DNA from: Planctomycetota bacterium
GTDB lineage: Bacteria > Planctomycetota > Phycisphaerae > Phycisphaerales > UBA1924
Reading direction: 5' to 3'
Assembly: GCA_018968885.1 (NCBI GenBank)
Contig: JAGWZK010000011.1
Span: forward strand, 43,577 to 107,576
Length of the DNA: 64,000 bases
Part shown: positions 53,702 to 61,977 of the stretch, piece after piece
Layout: each line of letters begins with the position of its first letter
How positions within the stretch are numbered: position 1 is the first letter of the stretch
The notes under the pieces: generated by a model
Database searches by the model: none
The model's input: the letters and a program-made list of their open reading frames with translations, nothing else
Told to the model about the DNA's origin: nothing
Position numbers and translations under genes: made by a program

Positions 53702-55453
53702 ATGACGATTCCTCCAAACAAAAGACTCCGCGTTGGCGACGTGCTCATGGAGCAAGGCGCCATTTCGCGCGAGCAGCTGGAACGTGCGCTGTCCGAGCAA
53801 AAGGCCTCCGGACAGATGCTCGGAGAGATCCTGGTTGAGAAAGGCGTCATCCAGCCCGGCGCGCTTGTTCGCGGGCTCGCCAAATCGCTCGGGCTTCGCG
53901 GCTGCGTGCTTCGTCACGGCCTCATCGACCTCGCAGCGTTCAAGCTTGTAGGCGAAACCGAATGCGAACGCCTGAAGGTCCTTCCCATGTTCAAGGTGCG
54001 AAACACCTTGATTGTGGCCATGGCGGAACCGCAGAGTCTCCCCACCATTGATCGCCTCGCTGAACTGACCAATTGCCAGATCAAACCCGTACTCGCGCTA
54101 GAAGCCAACATTGCCGAGTACTTGAAGAAATACGCGGGCGGCAATGTCGACGTTGACGCCTTTCTCACCTCTTTGGCCGAACAAGATGTCGAAGTTGTCG
54201 AGCGTGAAAGCGTTGATGAAGGTCCATCCACGGATCTCGACAAGATGGTGGCGGGAAGCCCCATCATCAATCTCGTCAATATCGCATTTCTTTCGGCCGT
54301 AAAGGACGGTGCCAGTGACATTCACATCGAGCCCGACCGCAAGGGCACGCGAGTGCGCTATCGCATCGATGGCGTCATGCGAGAACTGATGAACCCGCCT
54401 GCGGGAATGCACGCGGCGATCGTGTCTCGCGTCAAGGTCATCGGCAAGATGGACATTGCTGAGAAACGCCTGCCTCAGGAAGGTCGAGTACGGATTGTTG
54501 CTGAAGGACGCGAGATCGATCTACGCGTTTCCAGCATGCCCACGCTGCTGGGTGAGAAGATTGTGGTCCGAATCCTGGACAAGCGGAACCTGCGCGTGCG
54601 ATTGGAGGATCTTGGCTTCCGGCTTGAGGCCATGAACACGTTCAAGGCCATTCTGGATAAGCCCCACGGTCTGGTTCTGGTCACTGGGCCGACAGGCAGT
54701 GGAAAGACAACGACGCTCTACTCTGCGCTGGACCTGCTTCGAAGTCCCGAGGTCAACATTGTGACCGTTGAGGACCCTGTCGAGTATCAGCTCGACATGG
54801 TGAACCAGATTCAGGTTCATGAGCAGATCGGCTTCAATTTCGCTCGCGCTCTTCGAAGCATTCTGCGTCAGGATCCCGACGTGATCATGATCGGCGAGAT
54901 TCGTGATGAGGAGACCGCTCGCGTCGGCATTCAAGCAGCTCTCACCGGCCATCTGGTGCTTGCGACCCTGCACACCAACGACGCGCCTGGCGCTATCGCA
55001 CGCCTCACTGATATGAAAATCGAACCTTATCTGATCGCATCTTGCATCAATGGTGTGGTGGCTCAGCGACTGGCCCGCACCATCTGCTCTGCGTGCGCGA
55101 CGCGCTATTACCCTGCTGAGACGGTGCTCATCGACGCGGGTCTTGCGGATCAGGTCGGACGCAGCTTTCGTCATGGCTCCGGCTGCCGCGAATGCCATGA
55201 CAGCGGCTTCCACGGTCGGCTCGGCATCTATGAAGTCATGGACGTCACACCGGACATGCGCCGTCTGGTGCATCGCAATGCGCCGGTGCACGAGATCCGC
55301 GAAACGCTCAAGCACAACGGTCACCTCAACCTTCGCGAGGAAGGTGTGCTTCTTGCCCTCGAAGGAAAGACCAGTCTAGAGGAGGTTCTCCGCGTCACCA
55401 TCAACGAAGACGAGCAGATCACTCAGGATGATCGGGGGAGGGCTGCCGCATGA
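53702..55453 (+). CDS. Type II secretion / type IV pilus assembly ATPase (GspE/PilB)
   Basis: Hexameric motor for pilus or pseudopilus extension, 583 residues. The N-terminal MshEN domain (about 8-62) has two 24-residue repeats, the first complete (R10 ... Q33). The ATPase core contains GPTGSGKTTTLYSAL (Walker A), EDPVEY (Asp box), DPDVIMIGEIRDEET (Walker B) and LATLHTND (His box). A zinc site is formed by CSAC and CREC (about 460-500). The stop overlaps the next gene by 4 bases. Confidence 0.96.
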   Translation: MTIPPNKRLRVGDVLMEQGAISREQLERALSEQKASGQMLGEILVEKGVIQPGALVRGLAKSLGLRGCVLRHGLIDLAAFKLVGETECERLKVLPMFKVRNTLIVAMAEPQSLPTIDRLAELTNCQIKPVLALEANIAEYLKKYAGGNVDVDAFLTSLAEQDVEVVERESVDEGPSTDLDKMVAGSPIINLVNIAFLSAVKDGASDIHIEPDRKGTRVRYRIDGVMRELMNPPAGMHAAIVSRVKVIGKMDIAEKRLPQEGRVRIVAEGREIDLRVSSMPTLLGEKIVVRILDKRNLRVRLEDLGFRLEAMNTFKAILDKPHGLVLVTGPTGSGKTTTLYSALDLLRSPEVNIVTVEDPVEYQLDMVNQIQVHEQIGFNFARALRSILRQDPDVIMIGEIRDEETARVGIQAALTGHLVLATLHTNDAPGAIARLTDMKIEPYLIASCINGVVAQRLARTICSACATRYYPAETVLIDAGLADQVGRSFRHGSGCRECHDSGFHGRLGIYEVMDVTPDMRRLVHRNAPVHEIRETLKHNGHLNLREEGVLLALEGKTSLEEVLRVTINEDEQITQDDRGRAAA

Positions 55454-56685
55454 AGTTTCTCTCCAAGGCCTATGACAAACAGGGAAAGCTGCACAAGGAG
55501 ATCGTGGAGGGCGAGAATGAAGCCGCAGTTCGCGACCAACTTCGCAAACAAGGGCTGTTCGTTACCGAACTCACCAAGCAGCGCGCTTCCAGTCAATCAC
55601 ACTCAAGCGCTAAGCGCTCTGTCTCAGGCGGTGGCAAGCGGCTCAAGAACGTTTCGGGGTTCATGCGTCAACTCTCACTCATGCTTTCGACGGGTACACC
55701 CCTGATGGAAGCCATGCAGGCGGTTCAACGACAGACGCCTCCTGGCCCGTTTCATGACGTCATCGCCACCATGATCGAGAAGATCTCGCAAGGCGCAGCC
55801 CTCTCGGAAACGATGGCCGAGTATCCGCAGTACTTTGACCCAGTCGCTCGGTCTCTGGTTCGTGCTGGTGAATCCGGCGGCCGCCTGGCCCCGATGCTGC
55901 AGCGTCTCGCTGATCTGTCCCGCCAGCAGGAGAAGGTGCGCAGTTCGCTGCTGGGTGCGATGGTCTACCCGTGCCTGCTGATCTGCGTGGCGATCGCCGT
56001 GCTCGGTGTCATGGTCGGTTTCGTTCTGCCACGGTTTGAAGGGCTCTTTCAATCGCTGAACGCGCCTCTCCCCCCCACCACCAAGATCATGCTTGGCTTC
56101 AGCGAAATCTGTCGCGAATACTGGCCGGCGCTCATTCTCGGCATCGCTGCGATCATTGTCTGCACACGCATGTACCTGATCACAGAGGCTGGACGCAAAC
56201 TCATCGACCGTCTCCTTCTCGGCCTGCCGCAATTGGGAGCCATCACGAGATCTTTCGCGACCGCACGTGTGGCGCGCGTGCTGGGTGTACTTCTGGAAGG
56301 CAAAGTGACGTTGCTCGAATCACTCGAATTGACTCGTGATTCGGTGACAAACTCCTTTTATCGCGATCTCATCATCGACGCCGAAGACGCTGTCGCCCAC
56401 GGAGAGAACATCAGCGATGTCTTTGAACGCTCCGGACTCATCGTCCCTGCAGTCACCGAAGCACTCCGCAACGGCGAGCGCACCGGTCAGATGGCACCCG
56501 TGCTCAATCAGATGGCCGATGTCCTCGATGAAGACAACGAGGTGCTGATCAAGTCTCTGACCAGCATCATCGAGCCCGTCATCCTCATCGTGATGGGTGT
56601 TGCGGTCGGTCTGGTGGCCATGAGTCTGTTCATGCCACTCTTTGATCTCACATCCATGACGCAGGGCGGCGGAGGTGCGGAATGA
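55450..56685 (+). CDS. Inner-membrane platform protein (GspF/PilC)
   Basis: Connects the ATPase to the growing filament. 411 residues with the two T2SSF repeats (about 70-195 and 270-395) and three main membrane segments, including LGAMVYPCLLICVAIAVLGV and a C-terminal ILIVMGVAVGLVAMSLFMPLF. KVRSSLLGAMVYP and NGERTGQMAPVL are family marks. Overlaps both neighbours by ATGA-type junctions. Confidence 0.95.
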   Translation: MKFLSKAYDKQGKLHKEIVEGENEAAVRDQLRKQGLFVTELTKQRASSQSHSSAKRSVSGGGKRLKNVSGFMRQLSLMLSTGTPLMEAMQAVQRQTPPGPFHDVIATMIEKISQGAALSETMAEYPQYFDPVARSLVRAGESGGRLAPMLQRLADLSRQQEKVRSSLLGAMVYPCLLICVAIAVLGVMVGFVLPRFEGLFQSLNAPLPPTTKIMLGFSEICREYWPALILGIAAIIVCTRMYLITEAGRKLIDRLLLGLPQLGAITRSFATARVARVLGVLLEGKVTLLESLELTRDSVTNSFYRDLIIDAEDAVAHGENISDVFERSGLIVPAVTEALRNGERTGQMAPVLNQMADVLDEDNEVLIKSLTSIIEPVILIVMGVAVGLVAMSLFMPLFDLTSMTQGGGGAE

Positions 56686-57722
56686 TCGGTCAACCCAGAC
56701 ACACTCGAATCGGCCTCGACCTCTGCTCGCAATCGCTCCGAGCCGTCCAATTGGACCGTGATGGAGACTCGTGGGTAATTGCCTCTGCGGTGCGGGTTCC
56801 CCGCTCCACCGATGGCGAACCTGCCACGCTGCCCGAGATCGAATCTCTCGTAACCCGCATCACAGATGCCGGAATGCGGGGCCCGCACTCGGCTGTCTGC
56901 CTTCCCACCAACAAGCATTTTTCCTCGCTCATGGATGTTCCCGCGTTGTCTTCAGGCGCGCCGATCGACGAGATCACCCGCGCCGAGCTCTGCCGCGAGA
57001 CCAATCGAAAGCCTGACGAGTGCCAGACCGCCTGGTGGCCTCTTCCCCGAGCAGGAAGAGCCCACGAGTCTGACCGAGCCATGGCCGTTGGCTGCTCTAT
57101 CGCGGATGCCGATGCGTTTATTCAGCCGTTGCAGCAGGCGGGACTGGTGATCAACGTTCTTGATCTTCGAGCGGCATCGCTGCTTCGCGCGTGCCGCCCT
57201 CTTCTGTCAGAAGACGATCGCATCACTCCCATCCTGGAGATCGGCCACGCCAGTGCGCTCATCGCGATTGCCATCGGTCGCACGCTCATCTTCCAACGCC
57301 GAGTTGATTTCGCCGGTTTGCAGAGCATTCATCGCCTGCTGATGACGCAATTGGGAGTGGATGCCGAAATCGCCGCACACCTCCTCGCCCATGTCGGTGT
57401 GAGCAAGCAGGATCCCATGCCTCCCATCGCACGACTCAACGAGATCCGTGACTTGCTCACTTCGATCCTTGATCGCGTCGCGGAGGAAGTCCGATCATCC
57501 ATCGGATTCACCACGCACAGGTACAGTCGCTCCGAGGTTCGTTCACTTCTCATTTGCGGCGATGGCGCCTGCATCCCGGGCCTGACAGATACACTCGCCC
57601 GACAGCTCTCGTGCGAGTGTCAGATCATCACACCGCAACTGATCCTCGGACCCGATTGTCATCACACCGACTCTGCCCTGATCGTTGCGATCGGAGCAGC
57701 CCTGCACGGAGTCGCCGCATGA
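56682..57722 (+). CDS. PilM-like actin-fold assembly protein
   Basis: 346 residues. Begins IGLDLCSQSLRAVQLDRDG, the PilM/actin-fold opening, with ILEIGHASALIAIAIGRTLI as phosphate-2 region and LLICGDGACIPGLTDTLAR as the adenosine region. In type IV pili PilM sits in the cytoplasm and binds the PilN N-terminus. The stop overlaps the next start. Confidence 0.82.
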   Translation: MIGQPRHTRIGLDLCSQSLRAVQLDRDGDSWVIASAVRVPRSTDGEPATLPEIESLVTRITDAGMRGPHSAVCLPTNKHFSSLMDVPALSSGAPIDEITRAELCRETNRKPDECQTAWWPLPRAGRAHESDRAMAVGCSIADADAFIQPLQQAGLVINVLDLRAASLLRACRPLLSEDDRITPILEIGHASALIAIAIGRTLIFQRRVDFAGLQSIHRLLMTQLGVDAEIAAHLLAHVGVSKQDPMPPIARLNEIRDLLTSILDRVAEEVRSSIGFTTHRYSRSEVRSLLICGDGACIPGLTDTLARQLSCECQIITPQLILGPDCHHTDSALIVAIGAALHGVAA

Positions 57723-58342
57723 ACGACTTCAACCTCCTGCCAGCCAAGCACGTTCGCACGCAAGCCATCAAACGCCGACTGTGGATCTGGGTCGTGGGCG
57801 CTGGCCTCTACACAGCCAGCATCGCAATGGGTGCAATCGCCACTTATGCAGGCACAAGTCCGTCTCGCGCTGCCAATCAGCGTGAGCGAGCGGAGATCGA
57901 GGCCACCATCGACTCCGGAAAAAAGGACATCGCACAACTCAACAAGCAGTTGGCTGAAGCGCGGCATCGGCTCAAGACCACCGCAGAAGTGTCGAAGCAC
58001 CCTGACTGGAGCATTCTCCTCAAGGTCCTGGCTGATCTACGCGATCCAACTATGGTGCTGGACGGTGTGGAACTGCGAAAGGTCGCGGCGGAGGTTTCCG
58101 CCAAACCCACTGCGAACAAGAGAAAGTCGACGACCACCGCAGAAACCCGCTTTGTCTTGAAACTCTCTGGGTTTGCACAATCCCTGGAATCCGTTCCGTC
58201 GTTCGTGCTACGACTGGAGGCGATCAAGCTCTTTTCCAGCGTCAAGCTGGTGGAAAGTCGCGCGGCAGATCTGAACACAAAGCAGGTTGCGCTGTTTCGA
58301 GTCGAGTGCAGCCTGATTGATGCAGAAGGCGGAGCACCATGA
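57719..58342 (+). CDS. PilN-like membrane protein
   Basis: 207 residues. It starts MNDFNLLPAKHVRTQAIKRR, with the FNLLP motif by which PilN binds PilM. One membrane segment follows (about 22-45), then a coiled coil (about 52-90) and a ferredoxin-like periplasmic domain (LRDPTMVLDGVELRKV ... VKLVESRAADLN). ATG 57719 overlaps the PilM stop; this short start is much more family-like than the upstream extension. Confidence 0.85.
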   Translation: MNDFNLLPAKHVRTQAIKRRLWIWVVGAGLYTASIAMGAIATYAGTSPSRAANQRERAEIEATIDSGKKDIAQLNKQLAEARHRLKTTAEVSKHPDWSILLKVLADLRDPTMVLDGVELRKVAAEVSAKPTANKRKSTTTAETRFVLKLSGFAQSLESVPSFVLRLEAIKLFSSVKLVESRAADLNTKQVALFRVECSLIDAEGGAP

Positions 58343-58920
58343 CAAAGCAATCCGATGATGTCTTTCGCGTTGATATCGCCGGTGGACTTTTCTGCGTGGC
58401 TGTCACCGGCGTTGCATACTTCACCGCGATCGCACCCAACGCCACTCGTCGCGAAGAGCAGGTGCGTCAGCAGGCCGAGATCCTTGAGCTGCGCACGCAA
58501 CTCGATCAGACCACAAAGTTCCAACGCCAGTTGACCGCGCAGCTTGCCGCACGTCACAGTGATCTCGAAAAGACTGCCATTCAGCTTGAACCGGCGACAT
58601 CGGTCAACCAGCGTGTTTCATCGTTGACGACTCTTGCAGCCCAAGTGGGCATCGTTCTGGACGCAGTTGAACCAGGTAGTCAGAACGACGCGTCAGATTT
58701 CTCGCGTGTCCCGATAAAGCTCTCTGGCAAAGGAACCTACGCCGCGAGTGCGACTTTCCTTTCACAGCTCAAAGAACGGTTTCCGGACACAGCTGTGTCA
58801 AGCATGCGCCTGAATTCAAACCCGGCAGCGCCCAGTTCCGTTCCTACGGTCTGGTTCGATCTTGTGTGGTATGCTGCCCCTGCGGGCGGAAGCACAATCA
58901 CTTCGATTCCGGAGAAGTGA
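58339..58920 (+). CDS. PilO-like membrane protein
   Basis: 193 residues: a membrane segment at about 12-33, a coiled coil (about 36-75, REEQVRQQAEILELRTQLDQ), and a periplasmic ferredoxin-like domain (about 85-185). Position after the PilN-like gene, 4-base overlap and the same architecture make PilO the best call; sequence identity alone is weak. Confidence 0.78.
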   Translation: MTKQSDDVFRVDIAGGLFCVAVTGVAYFTAIAPNATRREEQVRQQAEILELRTQLDQTTKFQRQLTAQLAARHSDLEKTAIQLEPATSVNQRVSSLTTLAAQVGIVLDAVEPGSQNDASDFSRVPIKLSGKGTYAASATFLSQLKERFPDTAVSSMRLNSNPAAPSSVPTVWFDLVWYAAPAGGSTITSIPEK

Positions 58921-58960
58921 TTTCGCTGGCATTGTGTGGCACGTATGACCTATTGACTTC

Positions 58961-59524
58961 GTGAAACTCACCAAGCAGCGTAAGGGTGCGGCGATTGTTT
59001 TGGGCCTGGGCGTGCTCGCTCTGGGTCTGGATCGCCTTGTGCTTCGCAAGGAAAGCTCCGGCCCCGCGGCGGCAAACGCATCGCCTGCAGCGGTCGAAAG
59101 CCACCCGCCGGCAGCGGTAGCAGGCCCGGCACTTGCGGCGAATCAGCCTCCTCAGGGACCAACTCTTTCAGAGCTGCTTGAGCAGCATCGCAGCCACGCT
59201 GGCACCGTTGGTGACGCCTTTGCGGTTCCTGCCGATTGGATCGTTGTCGCCAAGCAGGAGAAGCCGATTCAGGAAGTCGCTGTGACACCGGAACCGGCGA
59301 GCGATCCGTTGATCGCACACTTGAAACTGTCAGCGGTCTCGCAGGGTCGCGCGGAACGGCGCGGCTCAGTGATCGTCAACGGGCACACACTGATCCAAGG
59401 CGCAAAACAGGATCTGGAGATCGGCGGCGAGATCTACTCGGTAATCCTGAAGAGCACTCCGGCCCACGACACTGCGGTGATTGAGTTTGTCAGTTCGGGC
59501 CGCGAAGTGGTGGTCAAGCGGTAG
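58961..59524 (+). CDS. PilP/GspB-like periplasmic protein
   Basis: 187 residues: a membrane anchor (about 9-26), an Ala/Pro-rich linker (about 32-65) and a C-terminal beta domain (about 125-187, LKLSAVSQGRAERRGSVIVN ... EIYSVILKSTPAHDTAVIEF). In PilP and GspB such domains contact the secretin. GTG 58961 is the only sensible start and lacks a Shine-Dalgarno sequence. The 41-base gap from the PilO-like gene is the first break in the overlapping run. Confidence 0.65.
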   Translation: MKLTKQRKGAAIVLGLGVLALGLDRLVLRKESSGPAAANASPAAVESHPPAAVAGPALAANQPPQGPTLSELLEQHRSHAGTVGDAFAVPADWIVVAKQEKPIQEVAVTPEPASDPLIAHLKLSAVSQGRAERRGSVIVNGHTLIQGAKQDLEIGGEIYSVILKSTPAHDTAVIEFVSSGREVVVKR

Positions 59525-59678
59525 GCACTCCAGAGCTCCGAAAACCTATGCAGGAGGTCACAATAACCAGGGGAGCTGTCCTGATAATAGTGACATGCAC
59601 ACTCGGTACTGAAGATTCATCCCTGTGCTTCCGATGATACTTGGGTCGTTCCACAATCATCTCCACAGGAGTGGGCCA

Positions 59679-60149
59679 ATGTCAACTGTCTCCATGCGTC
59701 GCGCGTTCTCCTTGATCGAACTGGTTATCGTGGTCGTGATCATCGGCATCATCGCGGCAATCGCGATTCCCCGTATGAGCCGCGGCGCCACCGGTGCCAA
59801 GGAATCCAACTTGACCGCAAATCTCCGGGTGCTGCGCAACGCCATCGATCTTTTCCAAACCGAGCACGAAGGCACCTATCCCACGGCTGCCACCATTGAA
59901 GCTCAGCTCACCACCTACACCGACATCTCAGGTGCAGACAATGCCACCAAGGATGCAACACACATTTACGGCCCTTATATCCGCTCCATCCCCCCACTTC
60001 CTGTCGGCGCCAAGAAAGGTAAGACCGGCATCGCTGCCGCCGACGGCGCATCCATTGGCTGGATCTATGACGCGGCCACAGGCACCATCAAAGCCAACTG
60101 CATCGATGCCGAAGTGGACAGCAAGGGTGGCAAGTACAACGCGTATTGA
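59679..60149 (+). CDS. Prepilin-like protein, GspG/major-pseudopilin type
   Basis: 156 residues. Prepilin cleavage site MRRA|FSLIELVIVVVIIG, with Glu at +5 of the mature chain. The mature part has the alpha1 helix and a short beta domain with GPYIRSIPPLP, like planctomycete type II secretion-like pilins. ATG 59679 has AGGAG seven bases upstream. A 154-base gap without features separates it from the assembly genes, so it may have its own promoter. Confidence 0.88.
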   Translation: MSTVSMRRAFSLIELVIVVVIIGIIAAIAIPRMSRGATGAKESNLTANLRVLRNAIDLFQTEHEGTYPTAATIEAQLTTYTDISGADNATKDATHIYGPYIRSIPPLPVGAKKGKTGIAAADGASIGWIYDAATGTIKANCIDAEVDSKGGKYNAY

Positions 60150-60185
60150 GTTCTTCGGGACAAGATCTCTGATAGCTGGATCATC

Positions 60186-60785
60186 ATGCTGACACGTCTG
60201 TTCAAGTGTCGCAACGTCGGGCTCTGGCAGATTCCTCTGGAACCTGGCGGAGCCCGCCGACGTTGGTGGGGCCGGCGCGGCTTCTCACTGGTTGAGATGA
60301 CCATCACGCTGGTGATCATGGGCGTCATCGCAGGGGTTGCCGTGCCACGCTTTACTGAATCAGACCGGCGGTATCGTGTGGACGCAGCCGTGCGACGCAT
60401 GATCGACGATGTCAAACTCATGCGGCAGTTGGCACGGGCTCAGGGTGTGCAGCAGGTGATGACAGTGTCGCGGGCGGGATACGTGATCCCGACGCTTTCT
60501 TCTAAAGACCAGGGCAAAGCCGCCAGGTACACGGTTCGTTGGATTGATGCGCCGTACGAAGTTGACGTAGCGGCACTGGTCGCCACGAACAATCAGATCA
60601 AGGTGAATTCATCTGGTGATGTCCTGTCAACGGCTGAAGTGACTCTGCAGCGGGGCAGCTACGCGCGAATCATCAAGTTTCGTAACGATGGAACCATCAC
60701 CGTAACCTCCACATCGGCGGTCGCGACAGTCAAGGTCACTGCCGCGCCCGACGATGTGACTGCTGTGGTGGAGATTGATCGATGA
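60186..60785 (+). CDS. Prepilin-like protein, GspH/FimT type
   Basis: 199 residues with an unusually long, basic leader of 32 residues (ending RRRWWGRRG) before FSLVEMTITLVIMG; Glu is at +5. The mature domain has the beta-rich GspH pattern (QQVMTVSRAGYVIPT, RGSYARIIKFRNDGTITV). The stop overlaps the next start by 4 bases. Confidence 0.82.
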   Translation: MLTRLFKCRNVGLWQIPLEPGGARRRWWGRRGFSLVEMTITLVIMGVIAGVAVPRFTESDRRYRVDAAVRRMIDDVKLMRQLARAQGVQQVMTVSRAGYVIPTLSSKDQGKAARYTVRWIDAPYEVDVAALVATNNQIKVNSSGDVLSTAEVTLQRGSYARIIKFRNDGTITVTSTSAVATVKVTAAPDDVTAVVEIDR

Positions 60786-61309
60786 ACCAGGGCCGAGCGA
60801 CATGCCGCGGGTTCACTTTGATTGAAGTGCTGGTGAGCACTGCCATCGCGACGATCCTCTTCGGAGCGATCGGAAGTTGCATCATGATTGCGTCCAAGGC
60901 CTACCCATCACAGAACTCGCCATTAGCCAGAGCGGTTGAGGCCGCACAGGCGGCCGAGTTCATGTCCGCAGACCTGCGTTACGCCAAGACGGTTGTCTCG
61001 GGATCGGCAAAGTCGCTGGTCTTTACAGTGGCAGATCGCACAGGTGACAATGTGGATGAAGTCATCGGGTACATGTGGTCTGGCACTGCCGGTGATCCGT
61101 TGCAGCGGCTCTTCAATTCAGCAGCGACCGAGAACGTTGTGGACTCGGTGCAGTCACTGAAGTTGCAATACGACATTCGCTCGGTGACAGGCACCACGAC
61201 CAGGAAGTATCTCGATCGCGTGCTGATCGAGTTGGATGCAGGGCTGAAGGGCACAAGCCGCGCCATGCGGCAAGGTGTGCTCGTCATCTCCACGCCGGAG
61301 GTGCAGTGA
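60782..61309 (+). CDS. Minor prepilin-like protein, GspI/GspJ type
   Basis: 175 residues. Leader MNQGRATCRG, then FTLIEVLVSTAIATILFG; Glu at +5. The mature part has PLARAVEAAQAAEFMSADL and a beta C-terminus (LDRVLIELDAGLKG), fitting tip-type minor pseudopilins. Overlaps both neighbours. Confidence 0.82.
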   Translation: MNQGRATCRGFTLIEVLVSTAIATILFGAIGSCIMIASKAYPSQNSPLARAVEAAQAAEFMSADLRYAKTVVSGSAKSLVFTVADRTGDNVDEVIGYMWSGTAGDPLQRLFNSAATENVVDSVQSLKLQYDIRSVTGTTTRKYLDRVLIELDAGLKGTSRAMRQGVLVISTPEVQ

Positions 61310-61974
61310 TGCATCGACGCACACCCAGCCGAGCCGGTATCACGCTCGTGGAGACGTGCCTGAGCACCATCATCGTCGGAGGTCTGCTCGGGGCCAGCGT
61401 CACAGCCGTTGGTAATCTCGCGACAGCGCGGCAGATCACTGCTGATCGAGCAAGGGGATATCAATTCGCCGAGGCACTGCTCACCGAAGCTCAAATGCTG
61501 CCATACAACGATCCAACGCTGACGAATGATCAGATCGGTCCGTCGGCCACGGAACTGGCAACTGGAAACCGCTCACTCTTCAATGACTGCGATGATTATG
61601 CCAACTGGTCAGAGTCAACTTTGCAGGACAAGAGCGGCGTTGTGATCGCCAACACGACAGGGTGGAAACGCACCGTTCGCGTGCAATGGGTGAACCCTGG
61701 AACGGGATTCAATGTCTCTGCCACGTCGACGGGGTACAAGCAAATCAATGTGGGTGTCTCCAAGAATGGCAAGCTTATTGCGTCTATGAACTGCATCAAA
61801 ACTGCGGCGTGGAACGATGCTGTATGGCTGAACGGCGCATCCAATGCCGCAAACGTCACCACCTCTCAGACGACACAGCTGGGCGCCAGCGGAGATCGCG
61901 TCGCAGACACAGATAGTGATACGACACTGGTCGCAAACGTCACGAGGATCGTGAAAGGCCTGCTGGGCTTGTAA
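61309..61974 (+). CDS. Minor prepilin-like protein
   Basis: 221 residues. Leader MHRRTPSRAG, then ITLVETCLSTIIVGGLLG; mature residue 1 is Ile and Glu is at +5. ATG 61309 overlaps the previous stop; GTG 61306 is an alternative. The globular part contains WKRTVRVQWVNPGTGF and a Cys (CDDYANW), and is like planctomycete GspI-type proteins. Exact subtype uncertain. Confidence 0.75.
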   Translation: MHRRTPSRAGITLVETCLSTIIVGGLLGASVTAVGNLATARQITADRARGYQFAEALLTEAQMLPYNDPTLTNDQIGPSATELATGNRSLFNDCDDYANWSESTLQDKSGVVIANTTGWKRTVRVQWVNPGTGFNVSATSTGYKQINVGVSKNGKLIASMNCIKTAAWNDAVWLNGASNAANVTTSQTTQLGASGDRVADTDSDTTLVANVTRIVKGLLGL

Positions 61975-61977
61975 GTC

